This document shows positions 42,024 through 45,312 of a stretch of DNA of 45,312 nucleotides, piece by piece. Positions within the stretch are counted from its first letter, which is position 1. Each line of letters starts with the position of its first letter. The DNA is from Bacteroidales bacterium (GTDB lineage: Bacteria; Bacteroidota; Bacteroidia; Bacteroidales; UBA932), in contig JAFZGK010000088.1 in the NCBI GenBank assembly GCA_017555445.1, forward strand, positions 1 to 45,312, read 5' to 3'. Made by a program: the position numbers and the translations under genes. Below the pieces are notes generated by a model that was not told where the DNA came from, ran no database searches, and saw only the letters and a program-made list of their open reading frames with translations.

Positions 42024-42427
42024 TGCTTATGAAAAGGATATTTCTGCTTGTTCTGGCGCTGGCGGCTGTCAGCTGTAACAGATTTGATGTGGATGAGATT
42101 CTGCTGATCCGTGATGACGTGTCTCTGACATGGAAGGGGGAGGAGCAGTTCAGCTATGATCCGGCCCGTTGCCAGATGGGATTCAATGCATCCAGGAACG
42201 AATTCAGAGCTCAGACCGACAATCTTTCAAGCTGGTTTGTCATAAGATGTGCTGAAATGCCGGTGGCTGAAGGTGATGAAATTGAGGCAGACGTCAGCTG
42301 GACCGGAGTTTCTGATACGCGTAACATGAAAGGGCTGGAATTCAAGGTGAAGCGGATTTCGGACAATGGAATGATATGGCTCTGGTGCAAGTCGGCAAAA
42401 ATAGGAGTGACTATCATGAAACTATAA
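42020..42427 (+). CDS. Small lipoprotein coupled to the M6 protease
   Basis: 135 aa. A lipoprotein signal ([16 protein letters not shown], within the first 19 residues) is followed by a single beta-rich domain with two conserved-looking aromatic strands (SSWFVIRC and GMIWLWCKS). The fold is not recognised with confidence; a BACON-like or similar small sandwich is possible. The start is either ATG 42020, inside the protease stop, or ATG 42029. The coupling suggests it anchors, inhibits or assists the protease (inference). Confidence 0.65.
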   Translation: MMLMKRIFLLVLALAAVSCNRFDVDEILLIRDDVSLTWKGEEQFSYDPARCQMGFNASRNEFRAQTDNLSSWFVIRCAEMPVAEGDEIEADVSWTGVSDTRNMKGLEFKVKRISDNGMIWLWCKSAKIGVTIMKL

Positions 42428-42451
42428 TATCGTATATTCAGCAAAAAATCA

Positions 42452-42459
42452 TATCTTTG
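42452..42459 (+). promoter_or_regulatory. -7 promoter box of tpiA
   Basis: TATCTTTG, an exact TAnnTTTG match followed by C, 51 bases before the tpiA ATG. A clear -33 TTG is lacking. The leader ending TTATTAACTTTTAAATATTA is very A/T-rich, as expected for a highly translated Bacteroidota gene. Confidence 0.6.
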
Positions 42460-42510
42460 CATGTTTTGTCGCAAAAACGGAAATTATTAACTTTTAAATA
42501 TTATACAGAA

Positions 42511-43263
42511 ATGAGAAAACACATCGTAGCAGGCAACTGGAAGATGAATACTACAGTTGCTGAGGGCGTAGAGCTCGCAAAGGCAGTAGTAGAGGCTTCA
42601 GCTGAGGTTCCAGCTGACGTTCAGCTTATCATCGCTCCACCATTCACTCACCTCTATCCTGTAGCTGAGGTTGTAAAGGGTACAGCAGTAGGTCTCTCAG
42701 CTCAGAACTGCGCTGACCATGTAAAGGGTGCTTACACTGGTGAGGTTGCTGTAAACATGATTTCAGGCGTAGGTTGCCAGTATGTTATCCTCGGTCACTC
42801 TGAGAGAAGAGAGTACTATGGTGAGACTGACGCTATCCTCGTTGAGAAGGTGAAGCTTGCTCTTGCTGAGGGTCTTGCTCCAATCTTCTGCATCGGTGAG
42901 AAGAAGGAAGAGCGTGAGGCAGGTCGTCACTTCGAGGTTGTTACAGAGCAGGTAAAGAATGTTCTTTTCGAGCTTACAGCTGAGGAGATGGCTAAGGTAG
43001 TAGTAGCTTACGAGCCAGTTTGGGCTATCGGTACAGGTCTTACTGCAACTGCAGAGCAGGCACAGGAGATTCACGCTGAGATCCGCAAGGTTCTTGCTGA
43101 GAAGTTCGGTGAGCTTGCTGAGGAGATCTCAATCCTTTACGGTGGTTCATGCAACCCTACAAATGCTAAGGAGCTTTTCGCATGCCCTGATATCGACGGT
43201 GGTCTTATCGGTGGTGCAGCTCTTAAGGCTGACAGCTTCAAGGCAATCGCAGTTAGCTTCTAA
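42511..43263 (+). CDS. tpiA: Triosephosphate isomerase
   Basis: 250 aa from ATG 42511 ([19 protein letters not shown]); the frame is open further upstream but the family start is clear. The TIM-barrel active site is complete: N and K in AGNWKMN (residues 7-13), the histidine in ILGHSERR, the catalytic glutamate in [11 protein letters not shown], and the loop GGSCNP with [10 protein letters not shown] at the end. It interconverts DHAP and glyceraldehyde-3-phosphate. Codon use is strongly skewed (GCT, GAG, GTT/GTA, CTT), more than its neighbours, as for a highly expressed gene. Palindromic element copy 2 follows directly. Confidence 0.97.
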   Translation: MRKHIVAGNWKMNTTVAEGVELAKAVVEASAEVPADVQLIIAPPFTHLYPVAEVVKGTAVGLSAQNCADHVKGAYTGEVAVNMISGVGCQYVILGHSERREYYGETDAILVEKVKLALAEGLAPIFCIGEKKEEREAGRHFEVVTEQVKNVLFELTAEEMAKVVVAYEPVWAIGTGLTATAEQAQEIHAEIRKVLAEKFGELAEEISILYGGSCNPTNAKELFACPDIDGGLIGGAALKADSFKAIAVSF

Positions 43264-43274
43264 TTGAAACAATA

Positions 43275-43385
43275 TTAAGGTCTGTCTACCTTTTAAAACT
43301 AAATCCCTCCCACCCCTTTGGGGCGGGCCCCTCCCATTAACGGGGCCATGGGTGGCCACGGTTTTAAAAAGTAGACAGACCTTAA
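43275..43385. repeat. Palindromic intergenic element, copy 2 (25-bp arms, GC-rich core)
   Basis: Arms 43275-43299 and 43361-43385 are 25-base inverted repeats with one mismatch (start TTAAGGTCTGTCTAC). The 61-base core includes a CCCACCCC-TTT-GGGGCGGG hairpin and a second GC-rich hairpin region (CCCAT/ATGGG). It shares ATCCCTCCCAC, GGGCCCCTCCC and CACGGTTT with copy 1 at 23304-23411, while the outer arms differ. AATA flanks both sides (43271-43274 and 43386-43389), a weak hint of target duplication. It fills the gap between tpiA and the M49-like gene. Confidence 0.88.
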
Positions 43386-43398
43386 AATATAGTCAAGT

Positions 43399-44997
43399 AT
43401 GAAAAAGATTCTATTTTTTACAATGGCAATTTTAGCTGTTACTGCATGTGCCGATAAAACTGATGACTCCATTAAGGAGAAGGTAGAGAGTTATGCTGTG
43501 GTTGAGGTGAGTTCGCCGCTTTATGACGCTCTTTCTGAGAACGACAAGAAGATCGTTGATCTGTTCCGCCAGGCCGGTGAGATAATGGACGGTCTTTTCT
43601 GGAAGCAGACTTTCGGTGATAAGGCCGAGATCGAGGCTCTTCCTGACGGTTATGTAAAGGATTATGCCCTCATCAACTATGGTGCGTGGGATCACCTTGA
43701 TGACAACAAGCCATTCGTTGAAGGTTATGGTGAGAAGCCGCTCGGCTGCCAGTACTATCCGCAGGACATGACAATGGAAGAGTGGGAGGCATTTGACGAT
43801 CCTGACAAGCTCAATCTCTACACAGTGATCCGCCGCGACGAGAACGGTGCCCTCAAGACTGTATGGTATCGTGACGAGTATAAGGCTGAGCTCGAGAAGG
43901 TATGTGCTCTTCTCGAGGAGGCAGCTGCACTTACAACAAACGAGGGTATGCGTACTTATCTCACAGAGCGCGTGAAGGCTTTCCGTACAGACGATTACCT
44001 TGCCAGCGACATGGCTTGGATGGATATGAAGGATTGCAATATGGACATCGTGATCGGACCTATCGAGAATTATGACGATCACCTCTTCGAGGCAAAGGCA
44101 GCATATGAGTGCTTCATCCTCCTCAAGGACGAGAAGCGCAGTGCAAACCTTGCAAAGTATGTAGGTCTTCTCCCTATGCTTCAGAAGATGCTCCCATGTG
44201 CTCCAGAGTACAAGACTTTCGTCCCTGGTACTTCTTCTGATCTTAACGTTTATGACGCTATCTATTACGCAGGTGACTGCAACGCCGGCAGCAAGACCAT
44301 CGCAATCAATCTTCCTAACGATGAGCGTGTTCATGCAGCAAAGGGTGCCCGCCGTCTCCAACTTTACAACAGCATGATGGCCAAGTTCAACAAGATCGTG
44401 ATTCCTATCGGAGACGTTCTTATGGACCCTTCACAGGTTCAGCACCTCAGCGCTGATGCATTCTTCTGGAATGTGACTTTCCATGAGGTCGCACACGGTC
44501 TCGGCGTGAAGCAGACAGTGAACGGCAAGGGTACAGTTGATGATGCAATGGGTTCTGAGAAGACCACATGGGAGGAGGCTAAGGCAGATATCCTCGGACT
44601 CTTCATGGTGAGAGAACTCATAGAGATGGGCGAGATCACCGACATCACAGTCGAGGAGTCAATCGCTACATTCATTGCCGGTATCGTCCGTTCGGTACGT
44701 TTCGGTTCAGCTTCTTCACACGGTAAGGCTAACATGATGTGCTTCAACTATATGGAGGATCATGGCGCATTCACCCGCAATGCTGAAGGAAAGTACGTGA
44801 TCGACTTCGAGAAGGCTTCTGCAGCCATCGATTCATGGTCAGCTCTCATCCTTGAGACTCAGGCTACCGGTAACTTCGAGTTTGCAAAGAAGTACGCTGC
44901 AGAGAACGCAAGCATCCGTGAGACCCTCGCTGCTGAGGTCGCTCTCGTGAACAATGCGGGTATCCCTCGCGACATCGTCTTCGATTTCGCTTGGTAA
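43399..44997 (+). CDS. M49-like zinc peptidase lipoprotein (dipeptidyl-peptidase III relative)
   Basis: 532 aa. Lipoprotein signal with lipid cysteine C17 (MKKILFFTMAILAVTAC). The zinc site is HEVAH (362-366) followed by GLG, and the second motif WEEAKADILGL (391-401) supplies the glutamate ligand. This pair resembles the DPP III (M49) site, but with HExxH instead of the usual HExxxH, as in the DPP III-like part of plant Nudix hydrolase 3 (recalled from family knowledge). Length 532 is shorter than classic DPP III (about 670-740). Probably a peptidase on the outer face of a membrane. Palindromic element copy 2 lies just upstream and could limit read-through from tpiA. Confidence 0.78.
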   Translation: MKKILFFTMAILAVTACADKTDDSIKEKVESYAVVEVSSPLYDALSENDKKIVDLFRQAGEIMDGLFWKQTFGDKAEIEALPDGYVKDYALINYGAWDHLDDNKPFVEGYGEKPLGCQYYPQDMTMEEWEAFDDPDKLNLYTVIRRDENGALKTVWYRDEYKAELEKVCALLEEAAALTTNEGMRTYLTERVKAFRTDDYLASDMAWMDMKDCNMDIVIGPIENYDDHLFEAKAAYECFILLKDEKRSANLAKYVGLLPMLQKMLPCAPEYKTFVPGTSSDLNVYDAIYYAGDCNAGSKTIAINLPNDERVHAAKGARRLQLYNSMMAKFNKIVIPIGDVLMDPSQVQHLSADAFFWNVTFHEVAHGLGVKQTVNGKGTVDDAMGSEKTTWEEAKADILGLFMVRELIEMGEITDITVEESIATFIAGIVRSVRFGSASSHGKANMMCFNYMEDHGAFTRNAEGKYVIDFEKASAAIDSWSALILETQATGNFEFAKKYAAENASIRETLAAEVALVNNAGIPRDIVFDFAW

Positions 44998-45049
44998 TAC
45001 TGTCAAGGAAAACTGATCCGTTTCTTGACATTTCGAGGTATCAGTATTA
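44995..45049 (+). other. Nested inverted repeat between the M49-like and MBL genes
   Basis: Outer arms TAATACTG (44995-45002) / CAGTATTA (45042-45049) are perfect. Inside, TGTCAAGGAA (45001-45010) pairs with TTCTTGACA (45022-45030) with one bulged G. The left outer arm begins in the stop codon of the M49-like gene. It may be the terminator of that gene, yet both promoter boxes of the next gene are embedded in it. Confidence 0.6.
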
Positions 45050-45055
45050 TATTTG
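45025..45055 (+). promoter_or_regulatory. Promoter of the MBL-fold gene
   Basis: TTG (45025-45027), 20 bases, TATATTTG (45048-45055): consensus -33 and -7 boxes at ideal spacing, about 20 bases before the ATG at 45077. The -33 box lies in the inner hairpin arm and the -7 box overlaps the last two bases of the outer arm. Confidence 0.65.
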
Positions 45056-45076
45056 GAGTCAATAATACAACCAACT

Positions 45077-45312
45077 ATGAAGAAGTTTTTGTTTTTCATC
45101 GCAGCAGCGGCACTTTTTGCCTCTTGCGCGTCAGAGCCGACCTTTGAGCAGACAGAAGAAGTCGGACCTTTTACAGTGAAGCTCATTGAAAAGGATGTAT
45201 GGCATGTGGAGGACTGCAATTCGTCAAATCCGCATGGAATGTCTGTCAAGGCAGATGGCACATTCGGTTTCAATGCATGTTCGGACATGTATATCATCAG
45301 AGGAAAGAAGAA
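45077..45312 (+). CDS. MBL-fold metallohydrolase-like lipoprotein, 5' part only
   Basis: 78 codons before the window ends. Lipoprotein signal MKKFLFFIAAAALFASC (C17). The following sequence (FTVKLIEKDVWHVEDCNSSN, then NACSDMYIIRGKKK) resembles the first strands of a metallo-beta-lactamase-fold hydrolase, where a substrate-facing DMYLI-RG-type strand leads into the missing HxHxDH metal motif. The metal motif itself is outside the window, so the family call is provisional. It has its own promoter in the hairpin after the M49-like gene. Confidence 0.5.
   Translation, partial: MKKFLFFIAAAALFASCASEPTFEQTEEVGPFTVKLIEKDVWHVEDCNSSNPHGMSVKADGTFGFNACSDMYIIRGKK

Noticed and set aside
43432..44361. Minus-strand open frame of 309 codons
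   Set aside because: It is antisense to the M49-like peptidase and arises from its strongly biased codon use; composition is Cys/Ile/Leu-rich without any motif.

Overview
The window looks like ordinary chromosome of a member of Bacteroidota, most likely Bacteroidales. The signs are TAnnTTTG-type -7 promoter boxes with occasional TTG/TTTG -33 boxes, almost no Shine-Dalgarno sequences, and several family-level markers: a Porin_10-like porin, a DUF3078 protein, a PCMD protein, a HYC_CC_PP/TonB-receptor/HMA metal locus, an rbfA-FtsX permease pair, and a type-3 prolyl-tRNA synthetase. No rRNA, tRNA, CRISPR array, insertion sequence or prophage was seen. Coding density is very high and no gap exceeds 300 bases; the longest (38507-38793, upstream of tyrS) holds two hairpins and a promoter.

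Layout. 1-5201 (minus strand): 5' end of an ExbB-like gene, then the tatD-asparaginase pair, dprA, queA and a NUDIX hydrolase. 5304-9907 (plus): pyrE, an SRPBCC protein, an RsmF-like rRNA methyltransferase, a secreted TPR protein and a LolC/E-like permease. 9909-15552 (minus): an MltF-like lytic transglycosylase and a large porin (one operon), then an isochorismatase-fold hydrolase and nicotinate phosphoribosyltransferase (NAD salvage). 15644-17868 (plus): a two-gene amino-sugar recycling unit, an AmgK-like kinase fused to a RapZ C-terminal domain followed by a MurU-like nucleotidyltransferase. lnt (minus) converges on and overlaps it. 19568-23294 (plus): LysE exporter, DUF362 ferredoxin, PASTA protein, RluD. 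23425-26433 (minus): FadL-like outer-membrane protein and an extremely Tyr/Trp-rich lipoprotein. 26577-30571 (plus): proS, DUF3078, tilS. sppA (minus) follows. 32521-35624 (plus): a metal-handling locus (His-rich secreted protein, TonB receptor, periplasmic HMA protein). 35621-39768 (minus): second LolC/E-like permease, rbfA, tyrS, PCMD protein. 39855-45312 (plus): M6 metalloprotease with a small lipoprotein, tpiA, an M49-like lipoprotein peptidase, and the start of an MBL-fold lipoprotein.

Two observations stand out. First, two intergenic palindromic elements (23304-23411 and 43275-43385) share a GC-rich two-hairpin core but carry outer arms of different sequence that are each almost perfectly self-complementary, i.e. 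apparent covariation preserving a three-way-junction fold. Second, the AmgK-RapZ-C fusion beside a MurU-like gene suggests a cell-wall recycling kinase carrying a built-in amino-sugar sensor domain. Other points are a cell-envelope lipoprotein with about 45% Tyr+Trp over 83 residues, a short PncA-like hydrolase whose catalytic lysine seems to be asparagine, and promoters that overlap terminator hairpins or lie almost on the start codon.
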